Origin: Pholiota molesta
Taxonomy: Eukaryota; Basidiomycota; Agaricomycetes; Agaricales; Strophariaceae
DNA: 64,000 nt
NCBI GenBank assembly: GCA_014925825.1
Contig: JACGCK010000112.1
Coordinates: 92,429 to 156,428, forward strand
Direction: 5' to 3'
The translations under genes and the position numbers were made by a program. The notes beneath the pieces were generated by a model. It was not told the origin of the DNA and made no database searches. It saw nothing but the letters and a program-made list of their open reading frames with translations. Each line of letters opens with the position of its first letter. Position 1 is the first letter of the stretch. This document shows positions 47,331 through 58,525 of the stretch, in pieces.

Positions 47331-47959
47331 GATTTCAAATGGACGTCTTCACCAGTGATGCGCGGTTTTGCGGTATTTACATTCGTCGCTGGGAGACGAG
47401 CATTACGATGGAGTGTATGAATCTTGATGCAGTTCTTTTGGCTGAAGCTGAGCTAGAACTGAATGTGGTTGGGAAGAACAGAAAGTGTACAGCTGTGTAC
47501 ATGTACAGGTTCCGACGCAAACGGTAATTGGTGACACGTGCCACGAATTGCTCCTATTTCCGGAGTCCCCACTGGCGAACTCAGTTTGCTCAGTTACAGT
47601 ATGTAGCTGCGAGAGAATTTTATTGTTTGAAATAGCTACACGAATAGGTAAACCAGTCTTGGATTTGTTCGTATTTTGTGACTGGTTTTCATACAGTTTG
47701 AGAGAAAAAGCCTTGGTACGGTAACTTGCCTCAATTTATACCGCACTCATGCCCTATCAATATAAATGGCGATCGCTGCTTGAGCGCTGCCGCCTTTCTT
47801 CCAAGGGCAGTTGCATTATTCAAGGTTTATTCCAAGGTGCACAGCATCTCGGCGTCGTATTTATAATGTTTCTGTGTCGTACGCAAAAATGGGATCGGAG
47901 GCAACTCATTTTCTTGCCAGATCGTGGTTTTATATGTACAAATGTTCCATCGCACTACG
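47331..47959. other. Intergenic region upstream of the sugar porter
   Basis: About 630 bp with no supported gene. Confidence 0.45.
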
Positions 47960-48373
47960 CTAATACCATCCCACCAAGTTCATAAGCACCCCCCGCCATT
48001 GCTCCACCAACCAGAGCGGTCGCTGAATGCTCCACACCGCATCCAACCCCGGATAATCCAACGTCTGGTGGTCGTTCGCAAAGCTCGCCTTCTGCTTACA
48101 CTCCGCGCTCAGCTTCAGCCGTGCGATCTGCGCCTCCCGGACGCCCAGCTGGTACACCGCGCCGTGCGGGAGCCCGGGCGGGAGGGCGTGCGCCGCGAAG
48201 ACGACGGCGCCGGGCGCGTATTTGTTGACCGCTGCGCCGCCGCCCGCGAGGATGGCGCCGGGCACCCAGACCTTGGGCACGAGGCCCCATGCCTTGGCGT
48301 CGGCGTGGACGAGGCAGACGAAGTCTTTGGTCTGGTCTGCGCCATTCGCGAAGAATTTGGCTAGATCTATGGC
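47960..48373 (-). pseudogene. 3' part of an unknown gene, 5' exons missing
   Basis: Minus strand: after an acceptor at 48,374-48,375 (TTTCATAG) the frame reads AIDLAKFFANGADQTKDF, VHADAKAWGLVPKVWVPG, NKYAPGAVVFAAHALPPGLP and ends LVEQWRGVLMNLVGWY. It is open, GC-rich and protein-like, unlike its surroundings. Upstream of the acceptor, where earlier exons should be, lies the TGCGTGC repeat cluster and AT-rich DNA with no matching exon. I read this as the tail of a gene cut by an insertion. I do not recognise the family. Confidence 0.5.
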
Positions 48374-48454
48374 CTATGAAAGATAATGGTAATTAGCTGG
48401 TGTAGGCTTGTCATTCATTGGAAAAGGGACTTGCATCGGGCACAGGTATTTTGC

Positions 48455-48585
48455 CGTGCCATGAGCGTGCAGAGCGTGAATGTGCGTGCGTGGTGCGTGC
48501 AACTGAATCAGGGTGCGTGCATACTCGTGCGTGCAAAGCAGAAGTGCGTGCATAGTTATTTGATATGCGTGCACGTAGGCGTGCA
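48455..48585 (+). repeat. TGCGTGC short-repeat cluster, left
   Basis: About ten copies of GCGTGC/TGCGTGCA in ~130 bp, all in the same orientation. A matching cluster lies at 49,271-49,497. Confidence 0.75.
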
Positions 48586-49270
48586 CCAATCAGAATTGTT
48601 TAAGAACTTCGGCTTTAGTATCTTATTATAATCAGTCAAAATTATATAGCCAGTTGTATCGAAGATGTACGTAGACTACGAATATAAAATGCTCGAGTAT
48701 AGCTACGGTAGATCTCATTTACCAATTTTTCGGACCTTGTTTATGCTTAGGCTTTGGCTGAGGGGGCAACATTCTCAGTAAACGGAATTGAAATCAGATC
48801 CGCGAGAATAGCTTCCGGAAATCGAATGTTGACAAAGTCCATTTCCCGAGCTAGAAGTGGAAAGATTAGCCACCGATAGAGATATTGACAGGAATTCAAG
48901 TAATATAACATAGGACAACTGCGGTCTCTTTTGGGACAAGCGCGTACCGCGCTTACAGGTGCGCGCGGCTGGACTCGACAAGGGAGTCCTCACTCCGACA
49001 GTATCATTTGACATTAATTCAAGATAACTCAGCACAGGCACGGAGGCACGGAGATTAAATAGAACAAAGCAAGTTGATCATTGATGTACTGAGCTTTTAG
49101 AACGAGCTTGGGGACGTATAAATCAAACTTCAGCGACACATAGCCTCTAAAAACAAATCCAACTCGTCAACTAAACGTCATGAAACTTCAAATTCCATCG
49201 TAACAATGACTCGTTCATTCCTAGAGTATGCAAGTCGTGAGCGTCTCTCACAGTATCTCCTATCTCTACC
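48586..49270. other. AT-rich segment between the two TGCGTGC clusters
   Basis: About 690 bp with no coding signal. Together with the two clusters it could be a non-autonomous mobile element of ~1.05 kb. Confidence 0.4.
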
Positions 49271-49497
49271 CCTGCGTGCGCTTGCGTGATATACATATCG
49301 ATCTGCGTGCACACACTAGCTTGGTGCGTGCACTCAGGTCAACAATGCGTGCACAGTGCGTGCAATTGCAAACTTTTTGCATCAGTTGCGTGCGTCTGCG
49401 TGCAGTGCGTGCAGGTGCGTGCATAGATGCGTGCATAAGCGTGCAAGTGCGTGTATATTTCTGAAGATGCGTGCAAATGCGTGCAAGGTGCACGCAA
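49271..49497 (+). repeat. TGCGTGC short-repeat cluster, right
   Basis: About 18 copies of (T)GCGTGC(A) in ~225 bp, same orientation as the left cluster, ending with one inverted copy (TGCACGCA). Confidence 0.75.
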
Positions 49498-49929
49498 GCA
49501 GTTACAACATTGCGAAAACTGCGCTACTTCAATCAGCACTGCCTGGCCATTGTAGTGATACTTCCAGAAACAAATGACCCGATGATGAACCTCCTTTCCA
49601 GTGAGTATGCTATAAGTATTGTTATAATCGGTAATTACTACTCAATTACTTCTCGTCCAATTCTCAATCGGACATGTTCAGAGACCCATAAAATCGATAT
49701 GATTATAAGCCTGAAATACATACATTTCTGTCAACGTGTAGTGTACTCTCTAGCTTTGGACCCCTTGGCCCACAGATGCAGATCAAGTGTATACTAGAGC
49801 TCGTCGCTGTCAAGGCGCCGTGTGGCTATGTCCGGGCACACGGGTGATGCCGAATTCGGCTTCTATCGCGACTCGAATGCGATGAAAACTCGAAGAGCGC
49901 GCAACATCGCACTAGACCCTGCCAGGGTA

Positions 49930-50890
49930 GTGCAATATTCCTTGTAATTATACAGATTGTGTTTTGCAAGAATACCTTATCATTATACAGAGAATTATTG
50001 CACTACTCCTGCCCTGCTGGTGCCCGTCCCTGCCACCAACACTATTGTGCAACACTTCTGTCCCTCCCTCTGTGGACAGTGGTGCAATACCGCGCCCTAC
50101 TGTGTTGCACCACCCTTGCCCAATTCCGGGGTCTCTCCCATGCGCGCATCAGCGCGCATCATGTCGCATCAATATTAATGTGACGCGCTCCCCCATGTTT
50201 TCTCCTTGATCCTAAAAATACATGCGGCCCAGTTCATCGCGCGCGCGCGCGTTTTGCAGTGGCTCGCATTGGACTATGGTTCAATTGAGCGCCGATCGAT
50301 CATGATGGTTCCTAGGTGCTTGTCGCGTGTTTCCCGGCATAACATGTCCCCCCCCACCCCCTTCGCCTGCCCCGCCATTGCTTGGGCAGGTCTGTTCCAC
50401 TATGTACAAGATCATCATTCACCGTAATACTATACGTAGCATGTAACATAAGAAAAGAAATACTATTTTACGGTTCGCTACTACTCTAATTTTAGTCTTG
50501 CTTCATAAGTTGTGCAACACTTACCCCAAGTTGCCCGCCTGTGCGACGTGTGCGTAGAGTGGTGCAACACATGTTGCAACACTCTTGGCCAACTGAAGTT
50601 GTGCAACACTATCTTCACCGCCTTTCTGTGCACTTCCCGAGTGGTGCAACAGAGTCGGTGTTTGTGCAATACTTTAGCGAAGTTGTGCAATACTCAACGT
50701 CTTTCCGCATCGGAGCGCCTGCCGATTCGGAGTGGTGCAATACTCCGGGATTGTGCAACTGGAACCGCCCAATGTTCATGTGGTGCAACAATGTCTTATC
50801 AGCGCCTTCCCGAGCGCCTCCTGAGTTGTGCAACCCTCGCCGAGTGTTTGTGCAACACTGGGTTCCTCCCAATGTTTATGTGGTGCAATA
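49930..50890 (+). repeat. Left terminal inverted repeat of the KDZ element
   Basis: Clear similarity to the right end runs to about 50,890. GTGCAA(C/T)AC copies continue to ~50,999. Exact 9-mers occur at 50,047, 50,082, 50,512, 50,562, 50,601 and 50,935, among ~18 copies counting variants, mostly facing the interior. Confidence 0.85.
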
Positions 50891-51022
50891 CTTCCTTAAC
50901 AGTGTTTCCGTGCGCAACCCGAGTGGTGCAACACCCCACCCACACCTTTCTGCGTGCCGTCTGAGTGGTGCAACACTCTGTAGAGTAGTGTAATATTAGT
51001 TGTGTAACTTATAAATTTAAAT

Positions 51023-51115
51023 TCCTCTGTAGTGTAGCGGGTTATGATCCAAAGGCTGTGTTCAACGCTGGTCGATTACGCCATGTTATACGGTCGTGGG
51101 TTCGATTCCTTCTAT
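51023..51115 (+). other. tRNA-like sequence with pol III A and B boxes (degenerate)
   Basis: TAGTGTAGCGGG at 51,030-51,041 fits an A box. GGTTCGATTCC at 51,099-51,109 is a perfect B box. The boxes are ~70 bp apart, as in an intron-containing or long-variable-arm tRNA. The sequences where the acceptor stem should form (5' TCCTCTG, 3' TATGCAC) do not pair, so it is not a functional tRNA gene. It sits just inside the left terminal repeats. The right end has no obvious counterpart. Confidence 0.5.
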
Positions 51116-51331
51116 GCACACATTTCAACGTAATACTATTTCACCATTCAATACACGAACAAGGCTTGCTTTTTTTGTAGACCTTCGAATTGTAATCTTT
51201 ATGCATTTTTTAAAAATTGTCAATGCTATGTCAGAAGAATACAGCATTCATCCGGACTCTCAAGTGCAACTTACACACTGATAGGCATTCAGAATATAGT
51301 GTTTGCGAAACATTACAAAAGAGCAAGAAAA

Positions 51332-54300
51332 TTATACACTAGAATTGACGGCCTTCGTAGTATCAAACTCTCCTGGAAAAGCCACACTTGGATCATCTAT
51401 GATAGCCTGCATACGAACGACATAGGCTCCCACATCCTGCCAGAGGAATCTAAAATGCGTGATAAGGGATCGATACATTGCAGCCTGTCGTTTTGCATAG
51501 GCAACCCATCCTTCAATCCGCATCGACGACAATGACACATCAGGAGGCCGTCCTATCATGTCAGCCTTCAATTCCCAGTCGTTGGCTTTCCAAGCAAAGA
51601 AACGTTCAACACGCATCATTTCTTCAGTTAAGAGTAACACTTCTTCGGTAAACCGATTTGCGCGGGCCCGAGACTTCGCCCATTCTATCCGAACCCCTGT
51701 AAGAAGTAGGCCATGTTATGACTCAATCGAATTAACCACAAACGATAGACATACCTTCACGGAAATAACCTTCCTGAGGCTTATCAATTTGCTCGATGGC
51801 TGCAGTCCTCCATATCCAAGATACCTCCCGCCTCCCCTCGGACTGCTTCGCTTTGCCTTCTGAAAGATCGCGAATGTCTTCATTTTTGAGTGGTAACAGA
51901 TCTTTCTTCCATGCCGTTTCACATAGCGTGGGTCCCAGATGGCATAGAGCCTCGTACGCCGCACGATATTCACTAGCGGCACTGTCGATTTTGTTTTGGA
52001 TGCCTTCTAGGGTATTTCGGGCACGCGTGTTGGCACCTTGCCCTCGAACGAAGCGATCTTTGAACTTGAAGACATGTGCACGAACTTGAAGCTGGGATCG
52101 AAGATTGTCGAGCGCCTCGCATGCTTGAGGAATTCGTAGATCAAATTCTAACCGGCGGTATTGCTCTGGAACGACGATCTGACTTCGGATCTGTGATGGT
52201 AACCAGAGAGGAAGTTCGTGCGCCTTGAGTTCGATGCTATGATCCAGGTTGCGAAGAGACTTATCCCGCAATCTCGCAACCACAGGAAGATAGAGTAGTT
52301 GATAATTCGACCATGCCTCAATTTTGCGGATTAAGCTGCTACCACGTAGTACAAGCTTTGTGTGTTGGCGATCAAGTGAATGCTCCCATAGTTTTGAGCA
52401 TGCTTCCTTGTAACTGCGCCTTAAAAGAGGACACATTGAAAAACAAATGTCAAAACCATGTTGATAACGGCGAAAAAAATGACTTACTGCTCGTTTTCCA
52501 AGTCAATCCCCATAGAGATGAGCACACTCGGGGTCACTCTATCATCTAACGAGAAATCTCTTCCTTGCTCAAGTAGACGTCGTTCATCTTCAGCCAATTG
52601 GCGTCGGACTGCCGCCTGAGTAGGGCCTTCGAGTGTATATTAGTCAATATAATTGACTAGGGCGAGATTAAAGTAAGCCTACCTGACACTGTTGTTTCGA
52701 ATGGATTTGGCTTGGATGAATCCGATTCCCAAGCTTCGACTGCCAGCAGCCATTCGTCAATGTCGTCTTGAGAAAGCGTGCTTTCAAGCTGGCGATGGGC
52801 AATTATATGTTCGGCCATGTCACGTGCAGCCGCCATAATTTTTCGTAACAAGCTAGCACCTAAAATATGCAACAAGAACGTTATTAAATTGCCATGGCCA
52901 TTGACAGTGTATTGGCTTACCAAGTCCCATGACCTTTTTATGGTTCTCATCCCCAAAATGCACGTCCAGTGTGTCTCGACATGTCCCAGGGCCCATCTCC
53001 TTTGTACTCGGGGCCAAAGCATTAGGACCGACCCACCCGCGCTCAGGCGATTCACCGTCTGTTCTTCCAACATTCTTCGTGAGATTGAAAGAAAAGCGTG
53101 TTCGACATTTCGCCACATGGGCGGGTAGGTGAAATTTCGGAACAAGATAAGTTATTCGTCGGCCCGCTTCGAATATGGAAAAATTCGAATCGTAAAGAGC
53201 CATCCTTTTCCGGAGGTGTTTTGACCATTGGCAAACAATATCGTACGAAACCACGAAGTTCTCGACCTTGGTGCCTTTCAAAGTAGAGTAGAAAATATAA
53301 TCCATATTACAGTATCTGTAACGAAAGGACAATTAGACATATATACTTAAATATCATAAAGGAGCTTACCTTTCACCCTTCTGCAGTTGAGCCACACCAC
53401 TCGGGCGTTTCATGTCATGGCGCGAGCATACAACAGCTCCGACCCCGGTTGCAGCATGTCCTTGCCCAGGCCTAGTCTCTGACAGATTCACGGCGTCATG
53501 ACGGGAGCACGAGCTTTTCTAGAGCAAGATACAAAAATGAGATGCGCCCGAAATGATATACCTACTGCATAACTCACTAGTTCAGCTTCAGATATATAGT
53601 TCTTAATATGGTCGCGGTATCTTGTGTCTTCAACGAAGTACGACAGCCCCTTGCTGAGGCCAGGATCCGATTCGTGACTCGACACGTTTTTGCGTTTCAG
53701 ACGAAAATTCGCGTCCATGGCGACGAATAGGGTGTCCAGAAAGCTACATGGAACAATATTAGACATTAATCTGAGGAGACAATGAGAAAAACACACCGTA
53801 GATGCTCCGGACGCTGTTGCCAATTTTCGGCCATGTTTTTCCCTGGCTGTGGGCATGCTGGACAGAGAACAGCACATTCACCTTCCTTTGTAGCTTCAGC
53901 CCCATTGGGATCATGCCCTCGACCGGCGCGCTTGAGTAGTAATAAATGTCGCCATTCATGAGCCATGCGAAGAAAAGAAGGATAGCGGTCCTAAAACAAA
54001 GTTAAATCAAATCAAGGCTGAGAACGAGATGCTTACTTTTGGCGTGTGAAGGCCCGTGTTGTCCGTCAACCTACTCAATGAATGGTAAAATTGGAATGCT
54101 GACATTTTCGACTCATAAGAAAGGATCGAGAACAAGTCGAGGACTTCGATTGTGGCCGCGGTTTTAGGGTTAGTGACCGTCGCAGGAAATAGGCAGGCGC
54201 GAAGCAGTTGAACTGTATGTTGTTGATTACCCTTTCCGCAACCACAAAAGTCCAGGCCTATCTCGTGCATTCCATTTGAATGAAGCACCACAAAATCGTT

Positions 54301-55089
54301 GTTCGTGCATTCGACAGGATTTATGCAAATTTTGTCACAGGGGTGACCAAGCTGTACACGAAGGCCAATAGACTTGAGTGAAACCTTTTCAAAGAAAGCG
54401 CCATTCCACTTCTAGTCACCGTAAGAATACTAGTGATGCAAAAATTAAGTAGTACATACTTGAATTCGATGAAGATACAGCTGCTTGTGTGACTTGATGA
54501 TGCATTGCATGCATAGCATTTCGCGCCCGGAACACTCAACACACTGGTAAGTGCCCTCCTGAGTGTGACAACGGGCGCAATCGTTTGTCGGCCAGCACCC
54601 ACGACTCTCCAGTGAGAGCAATTCTTCAAGAAACAAGTCGATTAGGGGCACAAACTCCCGAAGGGATTCATCCTAGATCAACGAGAGGTAAGACATCATA
54701 AATTCAAAGCCCCAATTACAAAAATGACATACTCCCTTCGGACGAACACGCTTGATCTTTGCATCAGCGCCTATTTCTTCTAAATGGGCAATGTAAGCCG
54801 CATCGAATAGCGGATCGGTAAATGCGCGGTCTTCGTTGGTGTTCGGGATATCATAACTGGTATTGAGGTCATCACAATGCAGAGGGCTTGCGAGATTGTC
54901 TTCGACATTTCCTGGCACCATAGTACGTGAGGGCACTAACAATCTCGTCGATTTCTGTGTAAGGTTTCCCGAGGCATCGGAGGAGAATATTGTGTGGCGA
55001 TGCTTGGTTACAGTGGGTTCTTGGATGTGTGGCGCCTTGTAGAACACAAGTTTTGAAGACTGGCCTTTCTTCTTGTTGCTTTTAGGCAT
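51332..55089 (-). CDS. KDZ transposase with CxC2 cysteine-cluster domain
   Basis: Eleven minus-strand exons: 54733-55089, 54460-54672, 54037-54411, 53797-53990, 53578-53743, 53370-53518, 52921-53315, 52683-52859, 52488-52626, 51755-52419 and 51332-51696. They sum to 1,064 codons with consistent phases and no stop, so the protein looks intact. A basic N-terminus precedes the CxC2 zinc cluster (CARCHTQEGTYQCVEC, LCMQCIIKSH), then HEIGLDFCGCG, and DRYPSFLRMAHEWRHLLLLK. The RNase H-like core has candidate catalytic acids at AMDANFRLKR, SYDIVCQWSKH and ESPERGW. A helical C-terminal region follows (EMMRVERFFAWKA). It would act in the nucleus, presumably binding the GTGCAACAC arrays. Confidence 0.87.
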
Positions 55090-55255
55090 TGAAAGCGTTC
55101 AGGAACTGCGCAGAACTACGAGCGCCGAGTTACGAGTATGCATGTCCCATAAACAAGAATGGTCACCTGATCATGCAAAGTCATCTGATCAGACCGCAAA
55201 GCGTTCGGAATTGATATATCTTATCTCTCGAATGAGGATCTCTTAAACCAATAAT
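55090..55255. promoter_or_regulatory. 166-bp bidirectional promoter region
   Basis: The transposase (minus, ATG at 55,089) and its basic partner (plus, ATG at 55,256) diverge from this segment, so both must start transcription here. It contains TGATCATG and TGATCAGA copies (TGATCA near 55,168 and 55,188) that could be shared binding sites. Confidence 0.5.
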
Positions 55256-55970
55256 ATGGGACGTGTTTCTAAATACCCAAGTGCAGAAGACCGAGTTCAA
55301 GCTATCAAAGAGCAAAAGAAAAAAAAATCTCACACTAAAGAGTAAGTCCTATACAATATTTCAAAATCTTGTCTAACATGAATGCAGAGCGAAAATTCTT
55401 CGTCGTGAACAGAACAAACGCGCGTATCTACGACGCACGGCAGACAAGATCAAACTGGCCCCGACATGGCCTACTATTCCTAGTGCAGTCCGTCAGCAGG
55501 CTGCTCTCCCACTCCCTAAGCAATCTCACTTTTTCCGCCTTGAATATCGCACACAGGAAGAGATATCGGACACCGATTCACTCGCAAAATGGGATTTTTA
55601 TCCCCCATACAACATGCCTGATGGTTCAATTGGTAATGGGAGATTAGAGGCAATTGTTGAACAGGTCCATGGTCGGCGCCTCCGTGAACAATATCAACAT
55701 GAAGTTCGACGTCTCCGACGCTATGAAATATCTTCTGATACTCAAATTTTGGAAGAGATCGACCGTGATATTAACACCTATCTTACAACATGGAACGAGC
55801 TCAAACGTATTCTGAGGACCCTTCCCCCTTCACACATCAATCACACCATGGGCGAGCATTTGTTGCAGTGGAAGGCGCGTCGAATTGTTGATTTACTGGA
55901 AGATTGGAGGGTTGTAAAGCAGGGTCGTGTAAACCATAACTTTACATGTCTTTTTCATACGCGCTGGTAA
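55256..55970 (+). CDS. Basic helical partner protein of the KDZ element
   Basis: Exons 55256-55341 and 55388-55970 give 222 residues. The N-terminal 55 residues are strongly basic and helical (MGRVSKYPSAEDR, QKKKKSHTKEAKILRREQNK, RAYLRRTADK), like a DNA-binding basic region. The rest is helical, with HGRRLREQYQHEVRRLRRYE and an acidic segment ILEEIDRDINTYL. Small genes beginning with a similar YxSAEDR...RRExNKRAY pattern often sit next to large basidiomycete DNA transposons. A DNA-binding helper for the transposase is plausible but inferred. It is transcribed divergently from the transposase. The stop at 55,968 overlaps a possible GTAAAT donor, so a further 3' exon is possible. Confidence 0.65.
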
Positions 55971-56006
55971 ATTTTGTGCAACTACCTAATGTGAACTTTG
56001 AAGGGT

Positions 56007-56321
56007 CTACAACTTCGCAAAATTGCCCCATATCAACGAACGTCTGATGTACTGCGAAATTGTAAGAAACACTCAGTGTTTAACCAACAGAATACTTAAT
56101 ATACACACCTTTTTTCTGCCGTTCTTAAGCCATTCAAACTCTTCCTTTCCCATCTCAATTGGTCGATGCATTGGACAATAATCGAACCATATAAGGTATG
56201 CTTTCTCGAAAAACACCTCTTTTTCCTCTGCGCTTTCGCCGCAAACGTCTTTATACATAGGCCATAAATGCCTAAGTGCGTGAATTTCTTGCTCAGTAAA
56301 TGTCATCCCTTGGGTATTCAT
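56007..56321 (-). CDS. Short (85 aa) protein related in style to the large KDZ partner
   Basis: Exons 56109-56321 and 56007-56051 on the minus strand. The protein reads MTFTEQEIHALRHLWPMYKD, AEEKEVFFEKAYLIWFDYCP, EMGKEEFEWLKNGRKK and ends YIRRSLIWGNFAKL. The order T/EQ - leucine-rich helix - WF-P repeats the start of the partner at 58,526 (TTPEQRAFLNARLPEY, EAWFKEYPE). It may be a free-standing or truncated version of that N-terminal domain. Its stop lies 37 bp from the stop of the convergent basic partner. Function is unknown. Confidence 0.55.
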
Positions 56322-56502
56322 ATCAATGCACTATTCCAATAGCGGAAATATTTGAACATACCTGAGTGCTTGGTGATGAGTTGGTTTAGAGGGACGCTAC
56401 GAATCACTCCGCGGTGTTAGGACCTGAAATTAACTGTACAGTTAAGAATCACCGAAGTCTTCAGAGCTTCGACGTCTAAATTTGGCTCATCTGGGGCGCC
56501 TA

Positions 56503-56735
56503 CTGACATTGGCCAATCAGCGAATTAATAGAATGCTGCTGAAAAAGACACAAACTGGAATGTACACCCCTCATTTTGATGTCCCAACACTTGAAATTTT
56601 GCAAGTGTGCTACCAAGTATACCATCCAATTGCCTACATAGTCAGAATTGCCACAGGATGGCCGCAATATCGCAATTTTGAAATTGTCATCCTCATTAGC
56701 CAATCAGAAGCTGAATAGAAAGATGCTGAAAAACG
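56503..56735 (+). repeat. Imperfect direct repeats with CCAAT boxes
   Basis: Two ~42-bp segments (56,503-56,545 and 56,692-56,735) share CATTxGCCAATCAG, GAATxxATAGAA and GATGCTGAAAAA-like words. The space up to 57,270 holds no gene. Confidence 0.55.
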
Positions 56736-57270
56736 GCTGGCAAACATAAGAACAGTATATAGCGTGCTGAATTATCATCACAAAGGTCCCATATTAAGGC
56801 AATAAACTCCTGACATATTCAACTTTCAATTTCTAAAAAGATTTCGTCGAAAACCTTGGTTATGGTGATATGTTCGCAAAACTCATTAACCAAGTTAAGA
56901 TTGCATTACTATTTTTGAGGCACTTTGCACGCATTCCGATGCCATTCAGACAAAATTAATATACATGTTTGTACCTCGCTCTCATCTTATTGTAAAAATG
57001 GAGATTGTCAATGGGCGATGATTCTGAGATGAATATTGCATTAACAGGCCATCTGTTCATGTCAAACTATGTTCAAGTAATATGTTTTCGTTAAGTTCTT
57101 GGTATTTCCGCTGCAATTAACAATTTTCTTAAAGTCATACGGTCGGAGACACATGGTGTGATCACAATCAAGAAATGCATTTACAAGAAATCATGACAGA
57201 TAATACAACACGAAAACAATATTATATACAAGTTTACAATGCAAGAAATTATAATAGACGCTACAATATA

Positions 57271-58245
57271 TCAATGTTCGTCATATTCACCCCAGGTTTC
57301 ATCACCTAAGCATCTACGCTGGTCCTCATGGCTCCAAAAGGTCGCAGTGCTCTCGGCGTGTCGTGCGGCGCGCTGTGCGAGAATGTCGGCGTAGGTCCAT
57401 TTACGGGTCCAAAAATCCGACCCTGATTCGTATTGCCAGTCGGCTGCTTTACGTTCGTCTTCATCCCGCTTTGCTTCCTTCTTCACGAAGTCTTCCACTG
57501 CTTCGACCAGATAGCCATCATCTTGTTCGTCCGCTAGAGCACATACCTCGCCTTCGCCCAGGTTCATATCGTAAATCTCGAATTGCAGCGTGTGCTCGAG
57601 TAAGTCGTCTTCGCTGGCTGGCCCAGGTAGCGATGGTACAGCATCGTAAAAGATAGGGCTGCAAGGAGGGGAGGGAGCACCGTCGGAGTAGGTAGCAGTG
57701 GAAGAGGGAGGTCTGACAGGAGTGGTAAGGGAGTCCGGGATGGTGGGACTGCTAGGTGGGCTGAAGGCTCGCTCGGAGTGGCAGCACCTGACAAAGGGGA
57801 TGCAAGATAGACGATCGTTCCCGGGTTGTGCGCAGAACAGTGGGCTCTGAGACAGACGTCGGACCAAAGAGAATGGTTAAAGTACCCAGAGGTACCTGAG
57901 CGACGGTGGGAGTTCCTAGGCCTGGGGAAAACGGTGAAGAGCCAACGAACTCGGTGGCGTTGGAGGGGACATCATGGGTAGGGCATCCCGGAACTGAACA
58001 ACAAAGTCAGATAAGTATGTTTATGACATGGTTATAAATAACATACCGTAAACTCCCGCGATCGGGGGTAATGTCGCCATTGGGCATCCTGATGGGGTTT
58101 GGCTCGCTTAGAAGGATATTCGGGGAAAATATATGATCATATGATACTCACGACGGTTGCAGAAAGTGCCGGCAAAGTGTTCGGCAATCTGCACATCGCT
58201 AGATAAGTTCACTTGACGAGACATGGAATTGGACTCAGTGTCCAT
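57271..58245 (-). CDS. Unknown acidic Pro/Ser-rich protein inside the KDZ element, 269 aa
   Basis: Exons 58152-58245, 58047-58088, 57896-57993 and 57271-57846 on the minus strand join in phase (MDTESNSMSRQVNLSSD..., PTVAQ|SPLFCAQPG). Residues 30-150 are Pro/Ser/Thr-rich with several cysteines (RRCPMAT, VPGCPTH, RCCHSE). Residues 150-269 are acidic and probably helical (ASEDDLLEHTLQFEIYD, EAVEDFVKKEAKRDEDERKA), ending with an aromatic part (FWTRKWTYADILAQRAARH, TFWSHEDQ). I recognise no family. It is intact and lies well inside the element, so it is either a further transposition function or cargo. Confidence 0.6.
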
Positions 58246-58525
58246 GGTGGTTGTGGAATAATTATTTTTGATCTTTAGGGGACGCTACTCTTGCAGACGT
58301 TATAATTTAAAGTTCAGTGGCTTGCTTGAAACTAGGCAGTTAAATGGGTGGCTTGATGGGTAGAGCAAAGAGATTTATCAGCGGCCGTTTACGGCAAGAT
58401 CAACGAGATCGGCTAACATTTGCAACTCTTGCACAAAAAAAAAACCCCCGACTCTAACCTCCATTCGGTGTGCCGTAAGTGAATATTTTAGTATATGGCA
58501 TACCACCAACATTTCTTGTTTATAG

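Noticed and set aside
49957..50993. Many overlapping 70-150-codon frames in the left terminal repeat (and their mirror set at 62.5-63.9 kb)
   Set aside because: They are in all frames at once, come from repeating GTGCAACAC words in GC-rich DNA, and are the same sequence read inverted at the right end.
51023..51115. A functional tRNA gene
   Set aside because: A and B boxes are present but the acceptor stem cannot pair and no clean anticodon arm is found.
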